NCBI GenBank assembly: GCA_963802415.1
Contig: CAWDIH010000001.1
Span: 1,612,001 to 1,676,000, forward strand
Length of the DNA stretch: 64,000 bases
DNA from: DATAES01 sp963802415
GTDB taxonomy: Bacteria; Actinomycetota; Acidimicrobiia; Acidimicrobiales; JACDCH01
Direction: 5' to 3'
Shown here: positions 53,605 through 61,924 of the stretch, piece after piece
How the letters are laid out: each line of letters begins with the position of its first letter
Position numbering within the stretch: the stretch's first letter is position 1
Position numbers and translations under genes: made by a program
Notes under the pieces: model-generated
The model's database searches: none
What the model was told of the DNA's origin: nothing
What the model saw: the letters and a program-made list of their open reading frames with translations, nothing else

Positions 53605-54966
53605 GTGTTGGGCGGTGATCCGCGGTTCGGAACGAGCGAGGTTCGGTACGCGCAGGCCGACGACGCGCATCTGGCGTACCGGGTGATCGCCGGAGCGAAC
53701 GCTCCCGACCGCGACGTCGTGCTCGTCCTCGTCGGGACGATGCCGATGGATGCCCTCTTTGAGGATCCGGTCGCGCGCCGACTGCTCGACGGACTGGCAG
53801 ATCTTGGCCGGCTCGTCATGTTTGATCGTCGCGGAATCGGCCTGTCAGATCCTCCGACCGATTCCACCCGAGCGACGTTTGCCGATTGGCGCGACGACCT
53901 CGAAGCGGTGGTTGCGGCCGCGCAGGTACGGCGGCCGGTCCTTGTCACCAACTTGTCAGGCTCGTCCGCGGTGCTCCTGTACGCCTCTCGTCACCCGGAG
54001 GTTGAGTCGATCGTGCTCATCGAACCGAGCCCGCCGGTCCACATCGATTACCAAGGCTCCATCCGCGATCAGGTCGAGGGCCGTCTGGACCCTGTCTCGT
54101 ACATCTACCCGAGTCGCGCCGACGAGCCGGGCTTTCGTGCTCGGTTCAAGCGAGCGGGGCAACTCGGCGCCGGTCCCCGGATGGCCGAGCGCGCCTACCC
54201 GGTGTTGAGCGAGGAGGAGATTCTCGAGATACGACAGGCGGCCTCGAAGCTGCACTTGCCGGTTCTCGTGTTGCGCCGACCGGCAAGCCCCCTCAGCCCC
54301 GATCCCACCGCCGATCCGATCATGGCGCTCGTCGATAGCGCCGTTCGAGTCGATCTACCTGGTGTGGATATCGGCGCCTATGGTGGCGAGGTCGACGCGC
54401 TGTTGGCGGAAGTATTTCGGTTCGTTACCGGTGAGCACCGCACTCTCGCCCCCGAACGGGTGCTCGCGGCAGTGCTGTATACCGATCTCGTCGCTTCCAC
54501 TCGTCGCGCTATGGAACTGGGTGACGCCCGCTGGAAGCGGGTCTTGGACCGACACGACGAGATCGCGCGCAGGAGTGTCGGCCGACGCGGTGGCACCGTC
54601 ATCAAGAGCACAGGAGACGGCTTCGTGGCCATTCTTCCGTCGGCGGCGAACGCGCTGGACGCGGCCCGAGAGGTTCGGGACACGCTTGCCCATGAAGACC
54701 TCGAGGTCCGGGTCGGCATACACGTCGGAGATGTCGACCGCAGGGGTGACGACATATCAGGCGTCGCTGTCGCGATAGCTGCTCGGCTGCTAGCGCTCGC
54801 AGGACCGGGCGACATCCTCCTCACCGGCGGCGCTGTAGGCGCGACCGTAGGGCAGTCCGTGCACTACGAACCACGAGGCGAACACCGATTGAAGGGCGTC
54901 CCTGTCAGTTGGCACGTCTTCTCAGCTGTGGTTCCAGCACCGACACAGCCAAGTCGGTTGCTCTAG
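53605..54966 (+). CDS. Alpha/beta-hydrolase-class III nucleotide cyclase fusion
   Basis: A 453-residue fusion with GTG start. The N-terminal part (about 15-265) is an alpha/beta hydrolase with an oxyanion region (VLVLVGTMPM), a nucleophile-elbow-like NLSGSSAVLLYAS and ESIVLIEPSPP. The C-terminal part (about 285-430) is a class III cyclase homology domain. Its first metal Asp is in VLYTDLVASTRRAMEL and the second in VIKSTGDGFVAILPS. GVAVAIAARLLALAGPGDIL and RGEHRLKGV follow. The hydrolase domain may sense an ester-like ligand and control cyclic AMP production. This fusion type is known in mycobacteria. Confidence 0.88.
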   Translation: MLGGDPRFGTSEVRYAQADDAHLAYRVIAGANAPDRDVVLVLVGTMPMDALFEDPVARRLLDGLADLGRLVMFDRRGIGLSDPPTDSTRATFADWRDDLEAVVAAAQVRRPVLVTNLSGSSAVLLYASRHPEVESIVLIEPSPPVHIDYQGSIRDQVEGRLDPVSYIYPSRADEPGFRARFKRAGQLGAGPRMAERAYPVLSEEEILEIRQAASKLHLPVLVLRRPASPLSPDPTADPIMALVDSAVRVDLPGVDIGAYGGEVDALLAEVFRFVTGEHRTLAPERVLAAVLYTDLVASTRRAMELGDARWKRVLDRHDEIARRSVGRRGGTVIKSTGDGFVAILPSAANALDAAREVRDTLAHEDLEVRVGIHVGDVDRRGDDISGVAVAIAARLLALAGPGDILLTGGAVGATVGQSVHYEPRGEHRLKGVPVSWHVFSAVVPAPTQPSRLL

Positions 54967-55273
54967 GCCAAACATGTGGGTCAGTTGCTGTTTCGGCGTG
55001 CATTAGCCACACGCCATGTGGGTGATGCACGCCGTTTCAGCGTTCGGTGCTCTTCGCTGCGGCACCGCCACATGGGCGCGTCGACGACGTCCTGCTGCTG
55101 ACTGTTGCACGGGAGATCGCGTGATCCGACATGTTGCGGCAATGCCTCGCCGAGCCGGGTGCTGGGAGATGCGACGCTACGGCGTTGCACGAGGCAGACC
55201 CGATTGTTCGTTGATCCGGCGGCTCGGGCGGTCGGACTAAACCGAGTGGCGGGGTGAGGGGTGTAACTACACG
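54967..55273. other. Intergenic region upstream of the ECF sigma gene
   Basis: About 307 bases without a supported gene. It contains a family-3 hairpin repeat (54995-55033). A small perfect inverted repeat, GTGTA/TACAC, at 55261-55272 lies just before the sigma factor start. No clear -35/-10 pair or ribosome site can be assigned. Translations in all frames look like chance. Confidence 0.6.
54995..55033. repeat. Family-3 palindromic repeat, copy 1
   Basis: A 39-base hairpin, GGCGTGCATTAGCCACAC then GCC then ATGTGGGTGATGCACGCC. A copy of the same length with one arm variation lies at 61106-61144. Both lie in intergenic regions. Confidence 0.8.
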
Positions 55274-55783
55274 ATGACCCGCGAGCGGGGGGCGCCGCAT
55301 GCGCTGGAGGGGGTGTTTCGCGTCCACTACCGGCTTCTCGTTCGGACGTTGTCGCCCGTGCACGGCTACGACGCTGCTGCAGAGGCGGTCCAGGATGCAT
55401 TCGTCGAGGCGTATCGGCGATGGCGCAGGATCGAACATTACGACGACCCGGTCGCGTGGATTCGTCGGGTGGCTTTGAACCGGCTGTTGAATCGTCGTCG
55501 GGACGAGACGCGGCGGGCGAGGCCATCTGCTCGCGGCGTCGGTGCCGTGTCTCCACCGCAAACGGACGAGGTTGCCGATCGTCGTATCGATGTGGTCGCC
55601 GCGCTGGCACAGTTGACTCCCCGCCAGCGTGCCTTCGTCGGGTTGTACTACTACGGCGACTGGTCCGTGCAGGCCATCGCGACGGAGCTACGTGTGAGCG
55701 AAGGCACGGTCAAAGCGACGGTTCATCAAGCGCGTCACCACCTCGCGCTCATCTTGGGAGGAACGTGGCATGCCGATTCCTGA
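55274..55783 (+). CDS. ECF-family RNA polymerase sigma factor
   Basis: A 169-residue ECF sigma factor starting MTRERGAPHALEGVFRVHYR. Region 2 includes EAVQDAFVEAYRRWRRIEHY and DDPVAWIRRVALNRLLNRRR at about 38-80. Region 4 is ALAQLTPRQRAFVGLYYYGD and WSVQAIATELRVSEGTVKAT at about 110-150. It overlaps the next gene by 14 bases. That gene encodes a membrane protein with a cytoplasmic N-terminus, the expected position for an anti-sigma factor. Its regulon is unknown, and a self-promoter is likely. Confidence 0.88.
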   Translation: MTRERGAPHALEGVFRVHYRLLVRTLSPVHGYDAAAEAVQDAFVEAYRRWRRIEHYDDPVAWIRRVALNRLLNRRRDETRRARPSARGVGAVSPPQTDEVADRRIDVVAALAQLTPRQRAFVGLYYYGDWSVQAIATELRVSEGTVKATVHQARHHLALILGGTWHADS

Positions 55784-56702
55784 CCGTGACATAGCAACGC
55801 TGCTCGATGTCGCCCTTGTTGAGCGAGACAGCGACATCGACGAGGCTTGGCGGACGGTCGAGCGCCGCGCCGCCCGTTCCCGCAACCGGCGACGAGTTGT
55901 CGCCGCGGTGGCCGGCGTTCTGACGGTGATCGGCATCGCGGGCATCCTCGAATGGCGTCACACCGATCGCACCACGGTGACCGTCGCGCCTACGCCGACA
56001 ACAGACCTCGCAGCTTTGCCGGGCACGTTGGGGCAGTTGATCAGTGACCGGATCGTCTCTCCTTCGTCCGGTGATCCGGTCACCCTGCCGCTACAACTCC
56101 TTGACGGCACGTCAGCCACCTTCACAGTTCCGAGCGACGTCTATGCCGAGCTGAAGGGATATCGCGTTGTGGCGCGTGCGGCGCTCATCTGCACTCCGGG
56201 ATGCGGCTATACCGAGCTGGCGGCGGAGCCGGGCGCTGGCACGCTGATCGGCACAGAGATCGACCAGCTGGCGGGAGCCGAGGGCACCACCGTCGCCGTC
56301 GTCGAGCGAGGTCAGACAAAGGCGCTCGTGTTCAGAACCACCCACTGGACGATTCAAGCGAACACTTTCAACATGCCTGAGACAAACTTTGGCCAGTGGG
56401 CCGAAGCGTTGCGGTTCAACGAAGGTCCAGACGGGTGGCCTGTGCTCTCGGCGCCACCGGGGTTCTCCGGGGACCCAAATCCAGGCTATGTCCCGGCGAT
56501 CGAACTGTACGACGCCGCCAACCATCTGACGGTCAGAACAAACGCGTGCGACAGTTCGCAGCCACCCGAGAATTTCACCTACACCGACGGAACGCCGTAC
56601 GCATTGGGAACTCTCTGCGTCCCCGGGATCGGAACTATCACTGTTGATGGCCAACCCGACCGAGTCGGGCACTGGTACGACACCAGTTCCTTGACGCGTT
56701 AG
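55770..56702 (+). CDS. Membrane protein, predicted anti-sigma factor of the ECF pair
   Basis: A 310-residue protein starting MPIPDRDIATLLDVALVERD. About 40 cytoplasmic residues with RRAARSRNRRRV precede a single transmembrane helix at about 42-60 (VVAAVAGVLTVIGIAGI). A large extracytoplasmic part follows with two Cys near ICTPGCGYTEL and two near TNACDSSQPP and GTLCVPG, which probably form disulfides. There is no zinc-binding anti-sigma motif (HxxxCxxC). Anti-sigma function is therefore inferred from gene coupling only. Confidence 0.65.
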   Translation: MPIPDRDIATLLDVALVERDSDIDEAWRTVERRAARSRNRRRVVAAVAGVLTVIGIAGILEWRHTDRTTVTVAPTPTTDLAALPGTLGQLISDRIVSPSSGDPVTLPLQLLDGTSATFTVPSDVYAELKGYRVVARAALICTPGCGYTELAAEPGAGTLIGTEIDQLAGAEGTTVAVVERGQTKALVFRTTHWTIQANTFNMPETNFGQWAEALRFNEGPDGWPVLSAPPGFSGDPNPGYVPAIELYDAANHLTVRTNACDSSQPPENFTYTDGTPYALGTLCVPGIGTITVDGQPDRVGHWYDTSSLTR

Positions 56703-56843
56703 TCGGCGCAACGCAGCAGACGAGGGCACTGTGGGATCCGGCGGGATATCGCTCGTCCACAGAACAGCGTGGTCATTTCCCCAGGGGCGATGCCGCCCCC
56801 CACAAACCCCCCCAGCGGTCGCTTCAGGTTGGCTTCGTCCGTA

Positions 56844-57770
56844 TCACCACAGGTATCCCGCGACCGGACGCACGGGATCGGGAAGGTGCTGATCACCAAG
56901 TTGTTCGAGCAGGTCGCGTTCGATGTCACGACAGATGAACGTGATGGGCACGTCGGTGATCGTGTTGTCGAACGGCGCGTCCATGACCGCGCCGACTCGC
57001 TCGAGCACGATGAACACCCCACCGATGACCACGGTGAGCGGCACCGTCCACCAGACGTCGGCCGGCGGTAGCGCACCGAGGAGGCCGAATGGCAGCAAGG
57101 TGCAGAAGGCGGCGACTGCGATGCGGGTGAAGTAGTCGTACTGACGAGGGGTCGGCGTGTTCTTGATCCGCTCGCAGGTCGTGGCCGCGCTGTTCAACGC
57201 TCCCAGGGAGGGCTCGAGCATCACCGGGTCGAACTGTCCGATGAGGCCGTTGCTCACGCCGTCCTTGACCCGAACGGAGATCGACTGCAGCAGTAGGTTC
57301 GCCGGATTCACGGCACCGCCGAATGGCGCATCGTCGGGCAGCCATTGCTCGGCGGCGGCCGTGCTCGTTCCGCGCAGCCGCGCCGCGAGTGTGTACGTGA
57401 ACGCGATGAGGCGCCGGGCTATCTCCGCACAGTAGGAGGCGGCCGCTTCAGGGGTCGCGCCGCCGGTCGAGACTGCGTTCGTGGTGTCTGCCATCAGCTG
57501 GCGCAACAGCACACGGCAGCTGTTCTGGACCGTGGCCCATTGAGTGCGCGCCTCGACCCAGCGGGTGTTTGCGACGTTGATCCGGAAGGCCGTGAAGATC
57601 GCGACCGCCGCTCCGAATGCTGCGACCGGCGCGAACGGCAGCGCCAGGTGCTCGACGTCGAATAGGTCATGGGCGGCCGTCACCACCGCTGCGACGCCGG
57701 CGGCATAAGCCAGGGGCAGCGCATCGTGTGACAGCACGCGACCGGCACTGAGGTTCCGCCGGACGATCAT
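56844..57770 (-). CDS. Bestrophin-like (UPF0187) membrane protein
   Basis: A 308-residue membrane protein with helices near 18-38, 45-62, 222-240 and 245-262. Bestrophin family features are FRINVANTRWVEARTQWATV at about 62, NTPTPRQYDYFTR near 207, and DAPFDNTITDVPITFICRDIERDLLEQL at 265-290, where bestrophins carry the acidic calcium or gate region. Bacterial members form pentameric cation or anion channels. Ion choice cannot be stated. It is transcribed alone, converging on the anti-sigma-like gene. Confidence 0.82.
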   Translation of the reverse strand: MIVRRNLSAGRVLSHDALPLAYAAGVAAVVTAAHDLFDVEHLALPFAPVAAFGAAVAIFTAFRINVANTRWVEARTQWATVQNSCRVLLRQLMADTTNAVSTGGATPEAAASYCAEIARRLIAFTYTLAARLRGTSTAAAEQWLPDDAPFGGAVNPANLLLQSISVRVKDGVSNGLIGQFDPVMLEPSLGALNSAATTCERIKNTPTPRQYDYFTRIAVAAFCTLLPFGLLGALPPADVWWTVPLTVVIGGVFIVLERVGAVMDAPFDNTITDVPITFICRDIERDLLEQLGDQHLPDPVRPVAGYLW

Positions 57771-57807
57771 CGCTCAGCGCGTGTCCGGCGCACCGCAACT
57801 CTCATCC

Positions 57808-58194
57808 CTAGGCCTTGTCCTTGAACTGGAGCAATCCGATGGAGTTGCCGCCTGGATCGACGAACCAGGCACTGAACGCGAAGCCGACGTCGGCAACGCC
57901 GTCAACCGTCTTGAGGCCAGGCTCGTCGTACTCGGCGACCTCGACCCCGCGGGCGCGCAACTCGGCGACCTCCGCGGCAATGTCCTCGACGCGCCAGCTC
58001 GCCTTCGTCTGGGTCTCTTGACTCGGGGCGGTGGTTCGGGTCACAACCAGCCGGCTGTCGCCTCCGCACCGGAAGGTGACGAAGTCATCGCTGTCGAGCA
58101 GCACGTCGAGCCCCACCTTGTCACCGTAGAACTGCTTGACGACACCGAGGTCGCTCGCCGTGAGCATCACATCAATCGGATGTTCGACCAGCAT
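57808..58194 (-). CDS. VOC-family protein
   Basis: A 128-residue single VOC module pair, with AGGAGG before ATG. It starts MLVEHPIDVMLTASDLGVVK, with WRVEDIAAEVAELRARGVEV near 67 and FSAWFVDPGGNSIGLLQF at the end. The metal-site residues of glyoxalase I are not conserved at the first position, so it may be a binding protein or an enzyme for another substrate. It lies 37 bases from the bestrophin-like gene. Confidence 0.8.
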   Translation of the reverse strand: MLVEHPIDVMLTASDLGVVKQFYGDKVGLDVLLDSDDFVTFRCGGDSRLVVTRTTAPSQETQTKASWRVEDIAAEVAELRARGVEVAEYDEPGLKTVDGVADVGFAFSAWFVDPGGNSIGLLQFKDKA

Positions 58195-58263
58195 CGTGGC
58201 CCTCCTTTGGTCCTACGTCTGTTAGGGAGTTTGTGGCCGTTCACGGACCTAGAGCTCGGCGGT

Positions 58264-59033
58264 CTACCGCCCCAAGGCCTCGATGATCAGTGCGGCTGTC
58301 TCCGCACCGCTGAAATTCTGCTGGCCCGTGATGAGGTTGCCGTCTCGGATCGCGAAGCCCTTCCACAGGCCGGCTTGGATGAAGTTGGCGCCGAGCGCCT
58401 TCAGCTCATCCTCGATCCGCCATGGCATCACGTGAACGCTGTCGGGCAGCACGCCGGACTGCCACACGCCTTCATCCGAGAAGTCCTCCTCGATGTTGGC
58501 GAACCCGTCACCGTCTTCCCGCTGACTATCGGCTCGCCATCGGACAGCCGCGCGTACTTCAGGATGGCGACGCCGTGGCACAGGGCGGCGGTGATCTTGC
58601 CCGACTCGTAGAACGCGGCGAACTTGGCGTGCAGCCCTGTGGCGGCTTCGAGGGTGAACATCGGGCCTTGGCCTCCCGCGACGACGATCGCATCGAACGC
58701 ATCGACGTCGATCTCGTCGATCGAGAGTGTGTTCTCGACCAGCTTCATGAACTCGGGGTCGTGCAGATAGCCGCGGCTGATGACGTCCTCGGCCTGCCAT
58801 TGACTCGAGTCCTCGGGGTTGGACATGGCGTCGGCCTCGCACTTGCCGCCCTCGGTGCTGAAGATCTGGACGTCGTAGCCGGCTTCCGTGAACTGGAAGT
58901 ACGGATGCGTCAGCTCGGACCACCAGAAGCCCACCGGCCATCCGGTCGTCGTCGACACTGCGGGACTGGAGATGACGATCGCCACCCGCTTGGGCCGGCT
59001 CGGGTTGACCGCGTTCATCGCCTTGTGGCTCAT
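58264..59033 (-). CDS. DJ-1/PfpI-superfamily protein (class I glutamine amidotransferase-like), one frameshift
   Basis: About 256 residues after joining, with AAGGA before the ATG (MSHKAMNAVNPSRPKRVAIV). The nucleophile Cys is in TAALCHGVAILKYARL, near residue 155. A one-base deletion near 58522 breaks TVTG, and the next frame continues FANIEEDFSDEGVWQSGVLP, ending NLITGQQNFSGAETAALII. The WWSELTHPYFQF segment near 37 is typical of Hsp31-like members. Functions include glyoxalase III, chaperone or deglycase. None can be chosen. Confidence 0.8.
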
Positions 59034-59265
59034 GGCTGGATGTCCTTTCGGTTCGTCGCTCCCGTTCGATCGACGCGGTCAGTACGACATCGGCGTTGCC
59101 TCATGCACTGAACGCTCGCCCATCCCCTCATCCCGAAGTTTCACCGGGCGTCGAGTTCTGATGTATGTGCGAGTCATACGTCGGTCAAGATCATTTGACT
59201 GCGTCATGTGTCACATGGCGCCCGCTTCGCCGGCGCCACCGTCAACCACTCACCGGGGATCTGAG

Positions 59266-59706
59266 CTAGTCCCAGTCCGAGATCTTCACGTCGTGGGGGT
59301 CGGGGTTGCCGGTACCCGTCTCGATGAGCGACTTGAGGCTCATGAGGTACACCGCCCACTTGGTGCTGCAGTGGTGCATGAACTCGACGGGCTCCGCCCA
59401 ACCCTCGTGCTTGAACAGGACGATCGTGTAGTCGCCCTCCTGCTTGAGCTCCCACACCACCCTCGTGCCGATCCACTCGGACGGTCCGTCGACAACCTCC
59501 CAGAGCACCCGCTCCGGGGGCTCGAGATCGATCACCTTCATGTCGAACCCACCGGCGTTGAACCGGAATTGGATCACTCCTCCCGGTGTGCTGTCACCCG
59601 TGGTGTTCGTCGTCCACCATGCGGCGAGCCCGTCGCGCGTCGTGATGCCGGCGTACACGGCCTCTGGAGCTGCCTTGATCCCTACTCGGTGCAGGATGTC
59701 AACCAT
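59266..59706 (-). CDS. SRPBCC-family (AHSA1-like) protein
   Basis: A 146-residue protein starting MVDILHRVGIKAAPEAVYAG. START/SRPBCC features are the GLAAWWTTNTTGDSTPGG turn near 28, VIDLEPPERVLWEVVDGP near 60, and the long C-terminal helix from VEFMHHCSTKWAVYLMSLKS. These small cavity proteins bind hydrophobic ligands. Two TTGCATGATG-type sites lie upstream (59737-59789). In many actinobacteria such genes are repressed by an ArsR-type regulator, but none is adjacent here. Confidence 0.8.
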   Translation of the reverse strand: MVDILHRVGIKAAPEAVYAGITTRDGLAAWWTTNTTGDSTPGGVIQFRFNAGGFDMKVIDLEPPERVLWEVVDGPSEWIGTRVVWELKQEGDYTIVLFKHEGWAEPVEFMHHCSTKWAVYLMSLKSLIETGTGNPDPHDVKISDWD

Positions 59707-59736
59707 CACTCGTCCCCTCTCGTGTGTTCTCCGCTT

Positions 59737-59789
59737 GACTTGCATGATGCAAGTCGGGCGACTGTACCGAGGCGACTTTCATCATGCAA
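59737..59789. promoter_or_regulatory. Palindrome and half-site upstream of the SRPBCC gene
   Basis: GACTTGCATGATGCAAGTC (59737-59755) is a perfect palindrome about a central G. A second copy of one half, TTTCATCATGCAA (59777-59789), lies 21 bases further upstream in inverse orientation. The position, 31 bases before the SRPBCC start, suits a repressor operator. Confidence 0.65.
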
Positions 59790-59926
59790 CCTGTGAGTAG
59801 ATTTTTGAGCACGTCGGGGCGTTGTTGCCAACTCGGCACCCTGGCCCCTCCAAGAAACCGACTAGCAGTCGATATCTGCCTCATATTCAAAAGTCCGTGT
59901 AAATGCCCGAAGGTGTGGTTCCGTAC

Positions 59927-59955
59927 TTGACATCGGCAGGCCGATGCGATTACAA
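59927..59955 (+). promoter_or_regulatory. Promoter with an embedded palindrome upstream of the NTF2/TetR genes
   Basis: TTGACA at 59927-59932 and TTACAA at 59950-59955 are spaced 17 bases apart, as in a sigma-70 promoter. Between them lies the perfect palindrome CATCGGCAGGCCGATG (59931-59946, two-base centre). It would be a natural operator for the TetR protein encoded in the same transcript. Confidence 0.65.
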
Positions 59956-59995
59956 ACCGACCGACGGTATCTACGCAGGGAGGGTGAGGACTGAC

Positions 59996-60468
59996 ATGAG
60001 TGAATCGAAGATGGCCGCGACGCTGTGACAGCATCTGGCTGCCGAGGCGGAACACGACGCGACAGGTGCCGCGGCCACTTACGTCGCAGACTGCTACTAC
60101 GACAACGGGGCGCTGGGGTTGCGGTTCGAGGGCCGTGCGATGGTGGAGTTCCAGTACGCGGCGTCGTTCTCGATCATCGAGAATATGAAGGCCACGTACC
60201 TGTGGGAGCGCACGATCGGTGACGTCGTGGTGCAGGCTGGCCGGATCTCGGGGACGGCGGCGCCCGAGATGTTCGGGATGCAGTCGAAGGGCGGTGCGCT
60301 CGACTTCGGGTTCACCGCCGTTCTTTCGTTCCGCGACGGGTTGATGGTCGGCGAGCACATCTATTACGACCTCGCCGAGTTCTGCGCGCAGGCCGGGCTC
60401 GATCTGCCCGCGGTTCAGGAGTCCGCGCGCGGGCGATGGCCGAGTCGATGGTCCCTGCCGCGTCGTGA
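59996..60468 (+). CDS. NTF2/SnoaL-like protein with an in-frame TGA and one frameshift
   Basis: About 157 codons. GGAGGGTGAGGA precedes the ATG (MSESKMAATL). The 11th codon is TGA (60026-60028), after which QHLAAEAEHDATGAAATYVA continues in the same frame. The NTF2 features are YVADCYYDNGALGLRFEGRA, MKATYLWERTIG and VLSFRDGLMVGEHIYYDLAE. Near 60425 the frame shifts so that RARAMAESMVPAAS ends at 60468, where the TetR start overlaps (GTGA). Without the TGA the protein would be whole. Trp at that place (TGG) is the obvious alternative reading. The function is unknown. Confidence 0.6.
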
Positions 60469-61068
60469 ATGCGGCCGCTGCTGCGCGCACGCAGGCCGAG
60501 CGTTCGGCCGCCACTCGAGACGCGATCATCGGCGCCGCAACCCGGCTCATCGCCGAGCGGGGGTTCGACGGCACCGCGATCGAGGAGATCGCGAGCGCAG
60601 CCGGAGTTTCGAAGGGTGCGCTCTACCACCAGTTCCCGGACAAGGTCGAGGTGCTGGCGGCGGTGTACGAGCGGGTCGAGCAGCGCCTCACCGAACGGTT
60701 GCTCGACGTCGCGGCTGCCGCGCCCGACGCGCTGACGCGCATTGCGAAACGGCGCGCAGGCGTTCTTGGACGTGTGCCTTGATCCAGTCGTGCAGCGGAT
60801 CGCGTTGGTCGAAGCACCCGCCGGTCTGGGGTGGGAGCGTTGGCGGGGAATCGACGCCCGCTACGGGTTCGGTCTGTTGCAGGCGGGACTCGAAGCGGCG
60901 GCAAGCGAGGGCCTGATCGCCGAGGACAATCTGACGGAACGAGCGCACCTCCTGATTGCCGCGCTCATCGAAGCGTCGCTGTTGCTGCGCACGAGCCCGG
61001 ACCCTGCCGCGACACGTGCCGCGGTGGGCGACGTCATCGATGGGCTCATCGTTTCCGTTACGGCGTGA
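60465..61068 (+). CDS. TetR-family regulator, one frameshift
   Basis: About 201 residues after joining, with GTG start overlapping the NTF2 gene. The helix-turn-helix is GFDGTAIEEIASAAGVSKGALYHQFPDK at about 33-60. An extra A near 60755 (AAAC for AAC) changes the frame at LTRIAK, and the ligand domain continues NGAQAFLDVCLDPVVQRIAL to VIDGLIVSVTA. It probably represses its own operon at the palindrome in the promoter 34 bases before the NTF2 start codon. Confidence 0.82.
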
Positions 61069-61105
61069 TGTCCCTCGAACCCGGGCCCCGACAAAGGCGC
61101 ATTCT

Positions 61106-61144
61106 GGCGTGCATTAGCCACACAGGATGTGGCTCATGTACGCC
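61106..61144. repeat. Family-3 palindromic repeat, copy 2
   Basis: A 39-base hairpin, GGCGTGCATTAGCCACAC then AGG then ATGTGGCTCATGTACGCC, the same length as the copy at 54995. The preceding GCGCATTCT is shared with the hairpin at 32066. It lies between the converging TetR and PPOX genes. Confidence 0.8.
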
Positions 61145-61185
61145 GATTGCAGAAAACGGGCGACCTACTCGGGCGCGCAGACCGC

Positions 61186-61693
61186 TCAGAAGCGGTGTCG
61201 GGTATGCGTGAAGGTTCCCTTGCCGAAGGCGAGCACTTTGGCTGGGACGACGGAGAACACAAGTGCCGTCCCCTCACCGTCTTCGTGGTGGAACAGCCCG
61301 CCGCTTGCTTCGAAGTTCCATCGCCCGTCCCACTTGTTCCGCCAGGCGGCCGCCAGCTCCTTCAGGGTGCGGTCGTCGGTGACTTGGACGGCGTCGCCCT
61401 CGACGACGACGTCGAGGCCTTGGTCCCAGTCGTTGCAGCCTGTCATGAGGACGACGTGGCGGTTGGCACGCAGGTTGACCGCCTTCTGCTCCTCTTCACC
61501 GGTGCAGAAGTGAAGAGCGCCGTCGCGCCAGTACCGCGACAAGCGGTGTGACGTGCGGCCGGCCGTCGGCCCGCACTGTGACGACCCAGAAGAGCTCCGC
61601 CGTTTCGATCGCTCGCATGGCGTCGTCCCAACCGGTCGGTACCGCGTCCGGGTCGCTGAAGCGGGAGTCGATGGTGGTCGTCGGCACGTTCAT
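61186..61693 (-). CDS. Pyridoxamine 5'-phosphate oxidase-family flavoprotein, one frameshift
   Basis: About 169 residues after joining, with GGAGGAAA before the ATG (MNVPTTTIDSRFSDPDAVPT). The split-barrel features are FWVVTVRADGRPHVTPLVAV, then a break near 61530 and WRDGALHFCTGEEEQKAVNL in the next frame. LDVVVEGDAVQVTDDRTL, WNFEASGG and ALVFSVVPAKVLAFGK follow. Members bind FMN, F420 or haem and reduce small molecules. It follows a fragment of a sigma factor in the same reading frame. Confidence 0.8.
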
Positions 61694-61924
61694 CGGACTT
61701 TCCTCCGGCGTGAGTTGATCTGGTCGATGATGAAGACCGTTGGCAGCGGCCGCACTCATCGAATGTGACGCAGATCGCACATCACTCACCTCGTTGATCG
61801 GGATCCCGAGCAGGTCGGCGACGTCCAGCGGGCGCCATCCCAAGACGTCGCGCAGGACGTGCACCGCCCGCTCGCGTGCCGGCAACCCCTGAAGCGCCGC
61901 CAGGACTTGCGGTCCCATGTCCAT
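61694..61924 (-). pseudogene. Remnant of an ECF sigma factor (region 4 only)
   Basis: About 77 codons without a stop of their own. MDMGPQVLAALQGLPARERA and VHVLRDVLGWRPLDVADLLG match the region-4 helix-turn-helix of SigJ/SigG-type ECF factors. The rest of region 4 is diverged (SASHSMSAAAANGLHH) and region 2 is missing. The ATG overlaps the stop of the ABC permease gene. The frame runs directly into the PPOX gene with no stop, so it could be read as an N-terminal extension. It is more likely a decayed sigma gene. Confidence 0.65.

Noticed and set aside
59220..59262. Another copy of the 32066 hairpin, from the shared GTCAACCACT.
   Set aside because: Only the left arm's ten bases match. The right arm is missing and no stem forms, so the match may be chance.
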